64,000 bases of DNA from Alistipes indistinctus YIT 12060 (GCF_025144995.1 NZ_CP102250.1:2666001-2730000), one strand, 5' to 3'; numbered from the stretch's first letter, positions 28,088-36,800 are shown. The notes: generated by a model not told the origin, from the sequence alone. Numbers and translations are program-made.

Positions 28088-28840
28088 TCAGCCGAAACGC
28101 CCCGTGACGTAATTTTGGGTGGCCTCTTTGGTCGGGCTGACGAATATCTTTTGCGTATCGTCGTACTCGATCAGCTCGCCGAGATAAAAAAATGCCGTGC
28201 GGTCGCTGACACGTGCCGCCTGTTGCATGTTGTGCGTCACGATCACGATCGTATACTCTTTTTTCAGTTCGTAGATCAGGTCTTCGATCTTGGTGGTCGA
28301 GATGGGATCGAGTGCCGAGGCCGGTTCATCCATCAGCAGGATCGACGGTTCGACGGCCAGGGCCCGGGCGATGCAGAGCCGCTGTTGCTGGCCCCCGGAG
28401 AGTTCGAAAGCCGATTTTTTTAGTTTGTCTTTCACTTCGTTCCAGAGGGCCGCGCCCTGTAAAGAGCGTTCGACGCGCTCGGCGATCAGCGCCCGGTCTT
28501 TTATGCCGTTTACGCGCAGGCCGTATGCTACGTTCTCGAAGATCGATTTCGGAAAAGGATTGGGTTTCTGGAACACCATGCCCACCTTTTTGCGCAGTTC
28601 GACCACTTCGGTCTGGCGGGCATAGATGTTCTCGCCGTCGATCAGGATTTCGCCGGTGAGCCGCGTGCCGGGAATCAGGTCGTTCATTCGGTTCAGCAAC
28701 CTCAAAAAAGTCGATTTGCCGCAGCCGGACGGACCTATGAACGCCGTGACGGTGTTGCGTTCCATCTCCATTGTGATGTTTTTCAGCGCGTGGAAATCGC
28801 CGTAATAAAAATTTACCTCTTTGGCATCAATGGTTATCAT
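28088..28840 (-). CDS. pstB: Phosphate ABC transporter ATP-binding protein
   Basis: This 250-residue ABC ATPase has Walker [10 protein letters not shown] (about 32-40), signature [16 protein letters not shown], Walker [14 protein letters not shown] and the switch His in [13 protein letters not shown]. PstB-typical features include [15 protein letters not shown] and [19 protein letters not shown]. It powers high-affinity phosphate import with PstA and PstC. Confidence 0.97.
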   Translation of the reverse strand: MITIDAKEVNFYYGDFHALKNITMEMERNTVTAFIGPSGCGKSTFLRLLNRMNDLIPGTRLTGEILIDGENIYARQTEVVELRKKVGMVFQKPNPFPKSIFENVAYGLRVNGIKDRALIAERVERSLQGAALWNEVKDKLKKSAFELSGGQQQRLCIARALAVEPSILLMDEPASALDPISTTKIEDLIYELKKEYTIVIVTHNMQQAARVSDRTAFFYLGELIEYDDTQKIFVSPTKEATQNYVTGRFG

Positions 28841-28859
28841 GGGGTATGGATTATCCGGT

Positions 28860-29744
28860 TTAATTCATTTTTACCTTTTTGTTGAAATAGCGTCGCAGTC
28901 CGTTTGCCGCCAAGTTGATCACCAGTACGATGGCGATCAGCACAAGCGCTGTGCCGTAAGCCATCGGGCGCGTCGCTTCGAGGTCTGTGCCGCTGGTGGC
29001 GATCACGTACAGGTGGTACGGAAGGGCCATTACCTGGTCGAAAATACTCGAAGGCAGTTTCGGCAGGAAATAGGCTACCGCCGTGAAGAGGATCGGGGCG
29101 GTTTCGCCCGAAACGCGCCCTACCGAAAGGATCAGCCCGGTGATGATGTTGGGCATGGCCATCGGCAGCAGTACGCGGCGGATCGTTTGCAGTTTGGTGG
29201 CCCCGAGTGCGAGGCTGCCGAGCCGGTACGAGTCGTCGATGCGGCGCAGCGCTTCTTCGGTGGTACGGATCACGATGGGCAGTACGAGCAGTGCGAGGGT
29301 GAACGATCCCGCTATGATCGAATCGCCGAAGCCGAGCGTATTGACGAACAGCGCCATGCCGAACAGGCCGAACACGATCGACGGCACGCCGCTGAGGTTG
29401 TTCGTCATGATGCGGATAAGTTTGACGAGCCAGTTGTCGCGCGTGTACTCGCTGATATAGATGCCCGAGAGGATTCCCAGCGGGAAGGCGATCACTATGC
29501 TTCCCAGGGTCAGGCATAGCGTCCCGACGATGGCGGGCAGGATTCCCCCGGCGGTCATGCCGTCGCGCGGCATACCGGTGAGGAATTCCCAGCTGATGAC
29601 CCCGATGCCTTTGACGATGATGAAACCCTGTATCCAGAAGAGTACGCCGACCACGGCGATACTCATCAGCCGGAAGAGCCAAAATGCGGCCTGTTCGGAG
29701 AGTTTTTTACGGCGGATGCCGGACGTGTGTTGGGGAATGGTCAT
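28860..29744 (-). CDS. pstA: Phosphate ABC transporter permease PstA
   Basis: The 294-residue protein has about six transmembrane helices and the binding-protein-dependent transport EAA region ([20 protein letters not shown]). [17 protein letters not shown] and [20 protein letters not shown] are typical of PstA. Its stop lies 20 bases before the pstB start codon, and it begins three bases after the pstC stop, so the permease genes are coupled. Confidence 0.96.
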   Translation of the reverse strand: MTIPQHTSGIRRKKLSEQAAFWLFRLMSIAVVGVLFWIQGFIIVKGIGVISWEFLTGMPRDGMTAGGILPAIVGTLCLTLGSIVIAFPLGILSGIYISEYTRDNWLVKLIRIMTNNLSGVPSIVFGLFGMALFVNTLGFGDSIIAGSFTLALLVLPIVIRTTEEALRRIDDSYRLGSLALGATKLQTIRRVLLPMAMPNIITGLILSVGRVSGETAPILFTAVAYFLPKLPSSIFDQVMALPYHLYVIATSGTDLEATRPMAYGTALVLIAIVLVINLAANGLRRYFNKKVKMN

Positions 29745-29747
29745 GGC

Positions 29748-30956
29748 TTAGACGGATTGCTTGGGGCGTTTGGCATTGATCATTTCGACGCTGATGCTGA
29801 TCACGAGCGTCAACAGGAAGAGGATGCAGCCCAGCAGGAAGAGTGCTTCGTAATGCGCTCCGCCGGCGGGAGCTTCACCCAGTTCGGCTGCGATCGTCGC
29901 GGGGATCGTGCGTAGCGGTTCGAGCAGCGTGTGCGGCATGACGGCGGCGTTGCCGGTGACCATCAGTACGGCCATCGTTTCGCCCAATGCGCGGCCGATT
30001 CCGAGTACGACTGCGGCCGTGATGCCTGAAATCGAGTAAGGAATCACCACTTTGCGGATCGTCTGCCAGTGGGTCGCGCCGAGTGCCAGGCTCGACTCCT
30101 TCATGGCCCGCGGGGTATTGCGGATAGCGTCTTCGGCTACGGTAATGATCGTCGGCAATGCCATAATCGCCAGAATGACGGCCCCGGCCAGTCCGGTTTC
30201 TCCGACGGGCAGCGAGAAAGTGCGCTGCACGAGCGGGACGATCACGACCAGTCCGAAGAAACCGTAGACGACGGACGGAATGCCGGCCAGCAGTTCGATG
30301 ACCGGTTTGAGCAGGTTGCGCAGCCGGTGGCCGGCCAGTTCGGCCATGTAGATGGCGACGGCCAACCCGAAGGGCAGTGCAATGAGGATTGCGGCGATCG
30401 AGACCCACAGCGTGCCGAGGATCAGCGGCAGTACGCCGAATTGCGGCGCGGGTTGTGCGGTGGGGTACCACAGTTTGCCGCCCAGAAAACTCGCAGGCGT
30501 GATTTTGCCTTCGTCGAGTATGCGTCCGGCGAAATCCTCGGCGATCAGTTGTTTCGGCAGGTAGGCGATGATGTTCTTGTGCGAGGCAACGATGCGGCTT
30601 AGGCATTGCGGAACGTTTTCCAGTTTCTCGCCCAGTTCTTCGGGCGTCGCGTAGGCGGTGATGTCGTCGAGCCGGAACAGGCGGATCGAATCGCCGCCGC
30701 CCCAGCCGAGGGTTCCCCAGGAGGCGATGTCGCCGTCGAATACCTGCATCACCTGCTGCGGGGAGAGCTTCTGTACCGGATTCTCGCGGTTCACGGCCAG
30801 TACGTATCCTTCCTCGATGTCGGGCGTGTTGAACAGTCCGGCTCCTTCGCGGAAGAGGAACACGACCATCAGGATGATCGTGATGCTGGTGATGTAGCCG
30901 CTGGCCATCAGCAATTTTTCGGTGATCGTTTCGAGGACTTTGCGAAGTGTTTTCAT
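29748..30956 (-). CDS. pstC: Phosphate ABC transporter permease PstC
   Basis: The 402-residue permease carries LPFGLAVAIYMAELAGHRLRN, LLAGIPSVVYGFFGL and the EAA loop ESSLALGATHWQTIRKVVIP. It is longer than the usual 300-320 residues. A periplasmic insert of about 130 residues after the first helix (about 50-180) resembles a piece of a PstS-like protein (SPQQVMQVFDGDIASWGTLGWGG), as seen in some Bacteroidetes PstC proteins. The insert could help dock or receive phosphate from PstS. Confidence 0.95.
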   Translation of the reverse strand: MKTLRKVLETITEKLLMASGYITSITIILMVVFLFREGAGLFNTPDIEEGYVLAVNRENPVQKLSPQQVMQVFDGDIASWGTLGWGGGDSIRLFRLDDITAYATPEELGEKLENVPQCLSRIVASHKNIIAYLPKQLIAEDFAGRILDEGKITPASFLGGKLWYPTAQPAPQFGVLPLILGTLWVSIAAILIALPFGLAVAIYMAELAGHRLRNLLKPVIELLAGIPSVVYGFFGLVVIVPLVQRTFSLPVGETGLAGAVILAIMALPTIITVAEDAIRNTPRAMKESSLALGATHWQTIRKVVIPYSISGITAAVVLGIGRALGETMAVLMVTGNAAVMPHTLLEPLRTIPATIAAELGEAPAGGAHYEALFLLGCILFLLTLVISISVEMINAKRPKQSV

Positions 30957-31022
30957 GGGTGCCGGAAGTTTGCCGCGCTTGGAATTTCAGGATGAGAGGG
31001 GGTATCTTATCGGGTATTTGCG

Positions 31023-31850
31023 TTATTTGACAGGGATAAAACCGGTTTCGGCGACCATCCGCTGCCCCTGGTCCGAGAGCAGGTAGTCGAGGTAGGGTTT
31101 GATCCGCTTTTCATTGGCCTGGTCGTAATAGAAATAAAGGGGCCGTACGACCGGATAGGTACGGTTTTTCGAGTTTTCGAAGTTCGGCGCGACATAGTTT
31201 TTTCCGCCGTCGTAGGAGATGCTGACCGGTTTGATGTTTTTCTTACCGAGGTAAGCGAGGCCCACATAGCCGATTGCGCCGGGCGTCTGGCTGACGGACT
31301 GGATCACGGCGCCGGTAGCCGGCATACTGAGGATCGAAGCCATGTAGTTACGGTGGCGGAGGACGCTCTCTTTGAAGAATTCATAGGTGCCGGAGCTCGT
31401 CTCGCGCGAATAGACCACAATGCGCATGTCAGGGCCGCCTACTTCTTTCCAGTTCGTGATCTTGCCGCGGAAAATTGCTTCGAGCTGTTCGCGCGTAAGT
31501 TTCGAGACCGGATTGGCCGGGTTCACTACTACGGCCAGCGCGTCGAAGGCTACCGTAACCTCGACGGGCGGGTGTCCGGCCGCCTGCAGTTTCATCCGTT
31601 CGTCGAATTTCATGCGGCGCGAGGCCATTGCAATGTCGGTGGTGCCTTCCCTCAGCGCTGAGATACCCACGCCGCTGCCGCCGCCTGTGACGGTAATTTC
31701 GGCGCCGGGATGTGAGTGGAAGTAGCTTTCGGAGGTCTTTTGCACGAGCGGCAGCAGCGTGTCGCTGCCCTTGAGCTTTTGGGCGGAAGTCCCGGCAATC
31801 CCTGTAGCCAGGGAAAGGAGTGTGCAAAGAGCTGTAAAGCGGTGTTTCAT
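31023..31850 (-). CDS. pstS: Phosphate-binding protein PstS
   Basis: The start at 31850 is chosen because it yields a clean signal peptide (MKHRFTALCTLLSLATGIAG, cleavage about residue 24); an upstream in-frame Met at 31955 is rejected. The 275-residue product has the phosphate-binding PBP motifs KGSDTLLPLVQ, TGGGSGVGISAL, DIAMASRRMK and YSRETSSGTYEFFKE. It is the periplasmic receptor of the Pst system and heads the operon. Upstream lies a series of 11-bp spaced TTAA repeats, a likely Pho regulon site. Confidence 0.95.
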   Translation of the reverse strand: MKHRFTALCTLLSLATGIAGTSAQKLKGSDTLLPLVQKTSESYFHSHPGAEITVTGGGSGVGISALREGTTDIAMASRRMKFDERMKLQAAGHPPVEVTVAFDALAVVVNPANPVSKLTREQLEAIFRGKITNWKEVGGPDMRIVVYSRETSSGTYEFFKESVLRHRNYMASILSMPATGAVIQSVSQTPGAIGYVGLAYLGKKNIKPVSISYDGGKNYVAPNFENSKNRTYPVVRPLYFYYDQANEKRIKPYLDYLLSDQGQRMVAETGFIPVK

Positions 31851-31963
31851 ATAGTTCTGTTGTCCGGTATGCGGTATCTGGCAGGTTGCATGGGCTGTGG
31901 CATCGTTCTGTCGTCCGGATGGCTTACCGGATCGTGTTCGTCCCCTGTACTGCAAGTTTGCGG

Positions 31964-31971
31964 CAAAAGTA
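31964..31971 (-). promoter_or_regulatory. -7 box of the pst operon
   Basis: Minus strand TACTTTTG fits TAnnTTTG. No -33 TTG lies at the right distance; instead the Pho-box-like repeats begin nine bases upstream, typical of an activator-dependent promoter. Confidence 0.65.
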
Positions 31972-31980
31972 ATCGGACAA

Positions 31981-32020
31981 CGTTAAGCTAATCTTAAAAT
32001 CGTGTTAAGATATGATTAAC
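31981..32020 (-). promoter_or_regulatory. Candidate Pho box: four TTAA half-sites at exact 11-bp spacing
   Basis: TTAA occurs at 31983-31986, 31994-31997, 32005-32008 and 32016-32019, each 11 bp from the next. In the direction of pstS the hexamers read TTAATC, TTAACA, TTAAGA and TTAACG separated by five bases. Direct repeats at 11-bp spacing are the known binding pattern of PhoB/PhoP regulators. The array abuts the -7 box of pstS. Confidence 0.72.
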
Positions 32021-32021
32021 A

Positions 32022-32057
32022 ACGTACCCCGGAAGGGATTTCCCTTCCGGGGTGCGT
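32022..32057. terminator. Hairpin between tpx and the pst regulatory region
   Basis: A 17-bp stem (ACCCCGGAAGGGA with TCCCTTCCGGGGT at its core) and a two-base loop. There is no strong T-run, but the position fits a terminator for tpx that insulates the pst promoter. Confidence 0.65.
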
Positions 32058-32076
32058 TGAAAAGGTGCGTTGAAAA
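32050..32076. repeat. Two tandem copies of a 13-bp repeat
   Basis: GGTGCGTTGAAAA occurs twice back to back directly beside the hairpin. It is probably a local slippage duplication. Confidence 0.6.
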
Positions 32077-32165
32077 GCGGTATTTACAGGAATGAGGACC
32101 TGCGGGTGCGCCGCTTCCGGATCAGGATCAGGCTCCGGGCGGATCGGTCGGTGCGCGAGCGGGGG

Positions 32166-32675
32166 CTATTCCAATTCCTTGACCGCTTTGAGGGCCGCTT
32201 CGTAATTGGGCTCCTGTGCAATTTCGGGGACGTATTCGATGTAGCGGATAATGCCCTTTTTGTCGATTACGATTACGCCGCGGGCCAATAGCCTCAGTTC
32301 CTTGATTACGAAGCCGTACTTCATACCGAAGTCGAGGTCGCGGTAATCGGAATATACATGCACGTTGTCGATGCCTTCGGCAGCGCAAAAACGTTTTTGT
32401 GCAAAGGGCAGGTCCACCGAAATCGAAAGGATTTCGACATCGCCTTTCAGTTTGCTGGCCTCTTTGTTGAAACGGATGTTCTGCAGGGCGCAGACCGACG
32501 TGTCGACCGACGGGAAAACGCTTATGATGAGGTTTTTGTCTTTGTACTGCGACAGGGATACCGGTTGCAGGTCCCCGTCGAGTACCGTAAAACGCGGAGC
32601 TTTGTCGCCTGTTTGCAGGTGCGTCCCCACTAACGTGACGGGACTGCCTTTGAAGTTGACTTTTACATTGTCCAT
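32166..32675 (-). CDS. tpx: Thiol peroxidase
   Basis: From the Met at 32675 the product is 169 residues, the usual Tpx size; the longer frame from 32729 would start upstream of the -7 box. PSVDTSVC places the peroxidatic cysteine at Cys62, and KRFCAAEGI places the resolving cysteine at Cys97, the classic atypical 2-Cys arrangement. Tpx reduces hydrogen peroxide and organic peroxides using thioredoxin and is common in oxygen-exposed gut anaerobes. Confidence 0.95.
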   Translation of the reverse strand: MDNVKVNFKGSPVTLVGTHLQTGDKAPRFTVLDGDLQPVSLSQYKDKNLIISVFPSVDTSVCALQNIRFNKEASKLKGDVEILSISVDLPFAQKRFCAAEGIDNVHVYSDYRDLDFGMKYGFVIKELRLLARGVIVIDKKGIIRYIEYVPEIAQEPNYEAALKAVKELE

Positions 32676-32698
32676 AACATTGGGTTTTAATCTATTTA

Positions 32699-32706
32699 TA
32701 AAGATA
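32699..32706 (-). promoter_or_regulatory. Possible -7 box of tpx
   Basis: Minus strand TATCTTTA, one mismatch to TAnnTTTG, 24 bases before the start codon. Confidence 0.4.
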
Positions 32707-33010
32707 CAATTCTGATACCAATTATGCATCCGGAATGCTCTTTGTTTATCCCGGAGGCGGCCGGAGCGGAGGAATCAGGATGACGGGCGACCGAAAATTC
32801 CGGTTTTTTGCCGGGAGTCCTTTGCAAAATGGGGCGTCGGGTATAATGGCTGCCGGCTGGTATGCAGTGCAGGTTTTTTAATTGTGGGGTAAATCCGCTA
32901 TCTTCGCCGTTGCGGTGTGGAACGTGGGGAATATTTGTCTGCCGGCTCGAGCCGCGGATTTTTTGTATTATACGTAAATAAACCTATTCGACCGATCAAC
33001 AGCGGTCGTT
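32707..33010. other. Intergenic region between divergent tpx and ybaK
   Basis: No gene is supported. TATCTTCG at 32899-32906 is a one-mismatch -7 candidate for ybaK, with a T-rich stretch about 20 bases upstream. Confidence 0.4.
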
Positions 33011-33013
33011 GTG

Positions 33014-33493
33014 ATGGGAATGAAAATCAATAAGACCAATGCAGCCCGGTTATTGGACCGGGCGCATATAGCGTATGAACTGGTGCCGTACGAGGTGGAT
33101 GAGGAGCATCTCGCCGCGGCGCATGTGGCAGAACAACTCAATGAAGATATCGCGCAGGTGTTTAAAACGTTGGTATTGAGAGGCGACCGGACCGGCATTT
33201 TGGTTTGTGTCATACCGGGCGACGGCGAGGTGAACCTCAAGCTGGCGGCGAAAGTGTCCGGGAACAAAAGCGTCGAAATGTTGCATATGAAAGAACTGCT
33301 GCCTACGACAGGATATATTCGCGGTGGTTGTTCGCCGATAGGGATGAAAAAGAGTTTTCCCACGTATATCCATTCGAGTTGCAGGGATTTCGACCATATT
33401 TATGTGAGTGCAGGCGTACGCGGACTGCAATTGCGGATGGCTCCGGACGACCTGGTGCGTTATGCGGATGCCGTGGTGACCGACTTGCTCTGA
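33014..33493 (+). CDS. ybaK: Cys-tRNA(Pro)/Cys-tRNA(Cys) deacylase YbaK-type
   Basis: The product of about 159 residues matches the YbaK/EbsC editing fold: VFKTLVLRGD, CVIPGDGEVNLKLAAKV and GYIRGGCSPIGMKKSFPTYIH. GGCSPIGMKK is the family signature. The enzyme hydrolyses cysteine mischarged on tRNA(Pro). Start candidates are GTG 33011, ATG 33014 and ATG 33020; ATG 33014 is listed. It is a free-standing editing protein, and a second protein of the same superfamily lies at 53100-53591. Confidence 0.93.
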   Translation: MGMKINKTNAARLLDRAHIAYELVPYEVDEEHLAAAHVAEQLNEDIAQVFKTLVLRGDRTGILVCVIPGDGEVNLKLAAKVSGNKSVEMLHMKELLPTTGYIRGGCSPIGMKKSFPTYIHSSCRDFDHIYVSAGVRGLQLRMAPDDLVRYADAVVTDLL

Positions 33494-33594
33494 GAATTTG
33501 TAAGACGGGCGGCTGTTGGAAAAGGACGGAACGGAGACGGGTAACGGCGAATAAAATGGCCGGATACGACAGGATACGGAGACGGAGGAAAACG

Positions 33595-34671
33595 ATGGAG
33601 GAAGGTAAGCAATCGCTACCCAATGAGATAAGCGCAGTATTGATTCGGTGGTACGAAACCCACCGCAGGGAGTTGCCCTGGCGTGAGACTACCGATCCCT
33701 ACCGGATCTGGATATCGGAAATTATCTTGCAACAGACGCGGGTTGCGCAGGGATTGGAGTATTACCTGCGTTTCGTGGAACGTTTTCCCGACGTTCGGTC
33801 GCTGGCCGGGGCGCACGAGGACGAAGTGATGAAGTTGTGGCAGGGTTTGGGGTATTACAGCCGCGCCCGGAACCTCCATGCGGCGGCCCGTGAGGTCTCC
33901 GGGAAATATGCCGGTCTGTTCCCTGCCGATTATGCTAGCGTGCGGGCCTTGAAAGGGATCGGCGACTATACTGCAGCCGCGATCTGCTCGTTTGCATTCG
34001 GTCTGCCTCATGCGACGGTGGACGGGAATGTTTACCGCGTACTGGCACGCTTATACGGGCTTGAGACGCCTATCGATACTCCTGCCGGCAAGCGGGAGTT
34101 TGCCGTTTTGGCCGGTTCGCTGCTCGATCCGGCGCGGGCGGGACTGCACAACCAGGCGATGATGGAGTTCGGAGCCCTGCAGTGCGTACCGCGCTCGCCC
34201 GATTGCACGGTTTGCCCGCTGGCAGGCCGGTGTGCCGCGCTCAGGCAGGGGCGTGTAGATGAACTTCCGGTCAAAGCGGGGCGGACGGAGGTGAAGCCGC
34301 GCTATTTCAATTACCTGCATCTGCGCAACGGCGGCCGTACCGTGCTGGTCAAGCGGACCGGAAGCGATATCTGGCGCAACCTGTATGAGTTTCCGTTGCT
34401 GGAGACCGGGACTCCGGTAGCGTTCGACGTATTGCGGGACGATCCCCGTTTCCGGGCGTTGCTCGGCGGCACGGAATATGCCGTGTTGCACCGTGTGGCG
34501 ATGCCCAAACACCAGCTTTCCCACCGGACTATCCACGCCTGTTTTTATGAAATCGAAGTGGAGGCATTCCCGCACCCGTTGCCACCGGACGGCTGTGTAG
34601 TCGCTGACGGCGAGGTATCCGACTATGCCGTGTCGCGCCTTACCGAACTCTATCTGCAACGGCGCGGATAA
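33595..34671 (+). CDS. mutY: A/G-specific adenine DNA glycosylase
   Basis: The 358-residue product starts at the ATG at 33595 (preceded by GGAGGAAAACG); longer frames upstream give non-family sequence. Features are RRELPWRETTDPYRIWISEI, EIILQQTRV with the catalytic Glu near residue 42, and the helix-hairpin-helix LKGIGDYTAAAI. The catalytic Asp lies in VDGNVYRV. The 4Fe-4S loop is C-x6-C-x2-C-x5-C (CVPRSPDCTVCPLAGRC). The C-terminal NUDIX-like domain recognises 8-oxoG. MutY removes adenine opposite 8-oxoguanine. Confidence 0.96.
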   Translation: MEEGKQSLPNEISAVLIRWYETHRRELPWRETTDPYRIWISEIILQQTRVAQGLEYYLRFVERFPDVRSLAGAHEDEVMKLWQGLGYYSRARNLHAAAREVSGKYAGLFPADYASVRALKGIGDYTAAAICSFAFGLPHATVDGNVYRVLARLYGLETPIDTPAGKREFAVLAGSLLDPARAGLHNQAMMEFGALQCVPRSPDCTVCPLAGRCAALRQGRVDELPVKAGRTEVKPRYFNYLHLRNGGRTVLVKRTGSDIWRNLYEFPLLETGTPVAFDVLRDDPRFRALLGGTEYAVLHRVAMPKHQLSHRTIHACFYEIEVEAFPHPLPPDGCVVADGEVSDYAVSRLTELYLQRRG

Positions 34672-34726
34672 ACGACGGTTAGAAAATAAAGATCATGTCA
34701 GGTTTTATTTAACAATAAGGAGAATT

Positions 34727-35236
34727 ATGAAAAATATGACGAAGATCGATCCGAAACAGATCGATGAAAATGTGATCCGGTTGATCGGCAGCCAGTGGAT
34801 GTTGGTAACGGCCGGAAATCCCGCGCATTTCAATACGATGACGGCCAGTTGGGGCGGCCTTGGGTTCCTGTGGAACCGGCCAGTGGCTTTCGTGTTTATC
34901 CGGCCGCAGCGCTATACGTTCCAGTTTGCGGAGGAGAACAGCGGACTCACGCTCTCTTTTTTCGGGGAGGAGTACCGCGACGCATTGAAAATATGCGGTT
35001 CGCGCTCGGGACGGGATACCAATAAAGTGGCCGAAGCCGGACTGACGCCGGAGCCTACTCCGGGCGGGAATGTCGCTTTCGGTGAGGCGTCGCTGGTGTT
35101 GGAGTGCCGCAAGCTTTACGCCGAAATGCTCCGGCCGGAGGCATTTGCCTTACCGGGCATTCTGGAGCAGTGGTACCCGACGGGAGACCTGCACAAGATG
35201 TACGTGGTCGAGATTGTCAACGTCTGGCGACGCTAG
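34727..35236 (+). CDS. Flavin reductase-like family protein
   Basis: The 169-residue product starts at the ATG at 34727, preceded by a rare clear Shine-Dalgarno AAGGAG. The sequence (LVTAGNPAHFNTMTASWGGLGFLWNRPVAFVFIRPQRYT) is the FMN-binding split-barrel of the flavin reductase-like group common in Bacteroidetes. SGLTLSFFGEEYRDALKICGSRSGRD covers the phosphate-contact region. It probably binds FMN and reduces it or a small partner; the true substrate is unknown. Confidence 0.88.
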   Translation: MKNMTKIDPKQIDENVIRLIGSQWMLVTAGNPAHFNTMTASWGGLGFLWNRPVAFVFIRPQRYTFQFAEENSGLTLSFFGEEYRDALKICGSRSGRDTNKVAEAGLTPEPTPGGNVAFGEASLVLECRKLYAEMLRPEAFALPGILEQWYPTGDLHKMYVVEIVNVWRR

Positions 35237-35248
35237 GGCGTCCGCTGT

Positions 35249-35303
35249 GACGATCTTGGGAACCACAACCCAAGTCGGTCGTGGGCAAATAGTCCCCCGC
35301 GAC
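35249..35303. other. Two overlapping, mutually exclusive stem-loops
   Basis: Stem 1 pairs GAC (249-251) and CTTGGG (255-260) with CCCAAG (269-274) and GTC (278-280) around an AACCACAA loop. Stem 2 pairs GTCGTGGG (278-285) with CCCCGCGAC (296-303). They share GTC 35278-35280, so only one full stem can form. No T-run follows. Confidence 0.5.
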
Positions 35304-35425
35304 TAAGGGCCAGATTCCGGAATGTTTGGCGTAAAGTGTGGCCGAAATGGATCGGAGAGGGCGCTGAGCCGTTCTTTGGTCTGAAATTTGGAACATCTTT
35401 TCTCGTAAACTAAAACCGGGAAGCT

Positions 35426-35710
35426 ATGAAGATGGAACATATCCGCGGGGACCGCAAAGGGTTCTTTCGCGCCGTTGACGGGAGCGTGGAAGCAGGATTG
35501 ATATCGTATGTGGATGCTGAACCGGATCGGATGATTATCGACCACACCGAAGTGGCGGGACATTACTCCGGAGAGGGTGTCGGTAAATTGTTGGTGGTGA
35601 CGCTGGCGGAATATGCGCGTGCGAACAGCCGCAAAGTGATCCCGCTCTGTTCGTTCGCCCGTGCCGTGTTCGATAAGATGCTCGGCATCCGGGATGTGCT
35701 GGTGAGATAG
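35426..35710 (+). CDS. Small GNAT N-acetyltransferase (YjdJ/NATD1-like)
   Basis: The 94-residue protein has the compact GNAT fold of the YjdJ group: GLISYVDAEPDRMIIDHTEV, GEGVGKLLV (acetyl-CoA loop) and VIPLCSFARAVFDK. These single-domain proteins are widespread but their substrates are unproven. The gene is followed by a strong hairpin. Confidence 0.88.
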   Translation: MKMEHIRGDRKGFFRAVDGSVEAGLISYVDAEPDRMIIDHTEVAGHYSGEGVGKLLVVTLAEYARANSRKVIPLCSFARAVFDKMLGIRDVLVR

Positions 35711-35755
35711 CCGGGGCGGAAGGAAGGTCGATGTTGTTTGTCCTTCGTTACGGAT

Positions 35756-35793
35756 TATAATAAAACCGTCCTCGGTAGGACAGTTTTATTATA
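35756..35793. terminator. Bidirectional terminator
   Basis: TATAATAAAACCGTCC and GGACAGTTTTATTATA form a long stem around TCGGTA with A/T tracts on both sides, between convergent genes. Confidence 0.9.
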
Positions 35794-35836
35794 ATGTGCT
35801 TTATTGTTCTATTGGGTTATTCTGTTTTGTATCCCG

Positions 35837-36793
35837 TCAGGCTTCCGTTATGGAAGGAGAGGACGCCTGTGCGGGTGTTGCAGGTTGGGCGCTACCGGCC
35901 CCGGCGTCTGTATTTACCGCCGTATCGTTGTTTCCGGTGGTTTCCGTGGTTTCTGCGCCTGTTTCGGCAGCGGCCGTGCCGCGTCCCCGACCGCCGCGGC
36001 GGCGTCCGCCGCGTGAACGGCTGCGGGTTGCAGCACCTTCGGCGTTTGTAGCCTCATCAGCGGTGTCAGTGGATACTGAAGCGTGTTCGGGAGATGCCGG
36101 TGTGGGCTTATCCGCGCCTTTCCTGCCGGCACCTGTATGTCCCGGTGTCTGATCCGGAGTAGATTTTTCCGGATCCTGTTTTTTCGTATTTCTGCCGCTG
36201 CGTGTACGATCCGAACCGGATGCCGCTGCATTTTTCCCGGAAGATTGCTCTTTGGCTGTCTCTTTGCCGGTGCTGTTCCCTCGGTTGGCGCGGTTGCTGC
36301 CGGAGGCCGACGTGCTGCGGGAATTTCCTGCTGCTGTGGCGCTGCGACGACGTCCCGGCTCAATGTCGCCTTCGCGTCCGGTAGTGGCCGTGAGCGTCTT
36401 CATCCGTTCCAGGGTGTCGAGGTGTATTTCGAGCGCCTTGACCGAAATGAGCAGTTCGCGGATCGAGATGCCGAGCGAAATCACCAGCAGGACCAGCGCG
36501 ACGCCGAATGTGTAGACGGCTGCCATTTGCAGGCCGATGTAGATCAGGAAGGTGCAGACGACGCACAGCAACAGGCTGCTCACGCCGAAAAGCTGCATTT
36601 GCCGGGCCATGTAAAGCCTCCGGCGCAGGTTGGCCAGCTGCAGGCGCGTGATGGCCGACGGATTTTTGTCGTGGTCGGCTTTCAGGTTGCGCACGACCTG
36701 TGCGTAAGAGAGGAAACGGTTCGTATAAGCCAGCAGGATCAGTGAAATGGCTGAAAAGAGAATCGAGGGCGTTGAAAGAGTAAGTTCTGTCAT
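35837..36793 (-). CDS. DUF2721-like membrane protein with a long disordered Arg/Gly/Ala/Thr-rich tail
   Basis: Starting at the Met at 36793 the product is 318 residues; the upstream extension overlaps the MATE gene and is rejected. Residues 1-140 contain three membrane helices (STPSILFSAISLILLAYTNRF; QLFGVSSLLLCVVCTFLIYIGL; VYTFGVALVLLVISLGISI) as in DUF2721 proteins. From about 150 to the end the chain is low complexity, with an RGG-like cluster (RSRGGRRRGGRGRG) and an acidic/threonine-rich end. Such Arg-Gly tails often bind nucleic acid or polyanions. Function is unknown. It lies seven bases after the MATE gene, suggesting a shared transcript. Confidence 0.8.
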   Translation of the reverse strand: MTELTLSTPSILFSAISLILLAYTNRFLSYAQVVRNLKADHDKNPSAITRLQLANLRRRLYMARQMQLFGVSSLLLCVVCTFLIYIGLQMAAVYTFGVALVLLVISLGISIRELLISVKALEIHLDTLERMKTLTATTGREGDIEPGRRRSATAAGNSRSTSASGSNRANRGNSTGKETAKEQSSGKNAAASGSDRTRSGRNTKKQDPEKSTPDQTPGHTGAGRKGADKPTPASPEHASVSTDTADEATNAEGAATRSRSRGGRRRGGRGRGTAAAETGAETTETTGNNDTAVNTDAGAGSAQPATPAQASSPSITEA

Positions 36794-36800
36794 TGACTTT

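Noticed and set aside
35796-36152. Plus-strand frames opposite the Arg/Gly-rich tail
   Set aside because: Explained as the reverse of the low-complexity tail of the minus-strand gene.
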